A stretch of DNA of 22,984 nucleotides from an uncultured Actinomyces sp. (GTDB lineage: Bacteria; Actinomycetota; Actinomycetes; Actinomycetales; Actinomycetaceae): assembly GCA_915063485.1 (NCBI GenBank), contig CAJZDJ010000023.1, forward strand, positions 1 through 22,984, written 5' to 3'. Every line of letters begins with the position of its first letter. Positions within the stretch are counted from its first letter, which is position 1. This document shows positions 22,969-22,984 of the stretch, one piece after another. The notes beneath the pieces are model-generated. The model searched no databases, was not told the DNA's origin, and was given only the letters and a program-made list of their open reading frames with translations. The position numbers and the translations under genes were made by a program.

Positions 22969-22984
22969 AGCGTCGTTAGACGCT
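22969..22984 (+). terminator. Partial terminator hairpin at the window edge
   Basis: AGCGTC (22969-22974), loop GTTA, GACGCT (22979-22984): a perfect 6-bp stem 36 bases after the ATPase stop. The stem or U-tract may continue beyond the window, so terminator function cannot be confirmed. Confidence 0.4.

Overview
The window looks like a chromosomal segment of an actinomycete (Actinomycetota, probably Actinomycetaceae or close). The evidence is a run of lineage-restricted genes: a SepH-type cell-division protein (DUF3071), DUF4193, DUF3710, an OB-fold protein, DUF3159 and a pair of small TrkA/Ceo proteins. The order rRNA methyltransferase - permease - TrkA - TrkA - DUF3159 - OB-fold - DUF3710 - DUF4193 matches, from memory, the Rv2689c-Rv2699c region of Mycobacterium tuberculosis. 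GTG and TTG starts are common. No rRNA, tRNA or CRISPR array was seen.

Layout. (1) 1-2980, minus strand: a secreted GH66 dextranase-type enzyme with a C-terminal ricin-like lectin domain and a hairpin just after its stop, then trmL. (2) 3038-6610, minus strand: an accessory cluster of mostly small acidic proteins (DUF2262, an unknown, DUF1877, a truncated His-rich transporter tail, a GyrI-like protein, another unknown) of intermediate GC (28/60 in the line starting at 4081). It resembles an accumulation of orphan immunity-type genes, but that is inference. (3) 6723-7965: a 1,225-bp AT-rich unit (20/60 GC in the line starting at 6901) bounded by a perfect 18-bp direct repeat. One repeat copy is the last part of the rRNA methyltransferase gene. 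The other is an orphan duplicate of it that still reads H-F-E-T-V-C followed by a different tail and a stop. This is the footprint expected of an element that integrated into the 3' end of the gene and supplied a new tail. It carries a DUF6609-like membrane protein and a small ORF that could be a toxin C-terminal tip.

(4) 7920-12665: TrmA/RlmD-type methyltransferase and a KimA-like APC potassium transporter (both minus), divergent from two translationally coupled TrkA (RCK) proteins. (5) 12600-14716, minus: the DUF4193-DUF3710-OB-fold-DUF3159 gene set; DUF3159 overlaps the convergent second trkA by 66 bp. (6) 14975-16045: sepH, with a recognisable promoter and strong ribosome-binding site. 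(7) 16113-17486, minus: an alkaline-phosphatase-superfamily nucleotide pyrophosphatase/phosphodiesterase, divergent from (8) 17551-20091, parC (topoisomerase IV subunit A). (9) 20223-22932: a polar amino-acid ABC transporter operon (lipoprotein - permease - ATPase) behind a TATAAT promoter and a leader with two mutually exclusive hairpins.

The most interesting region is 6700-7970, the gene-tail-swapping insertion with its repeats and palindromes, together with the adjacent accessory cluster. No integrase is present, so this is a remnant or a unit mobilised in trans.
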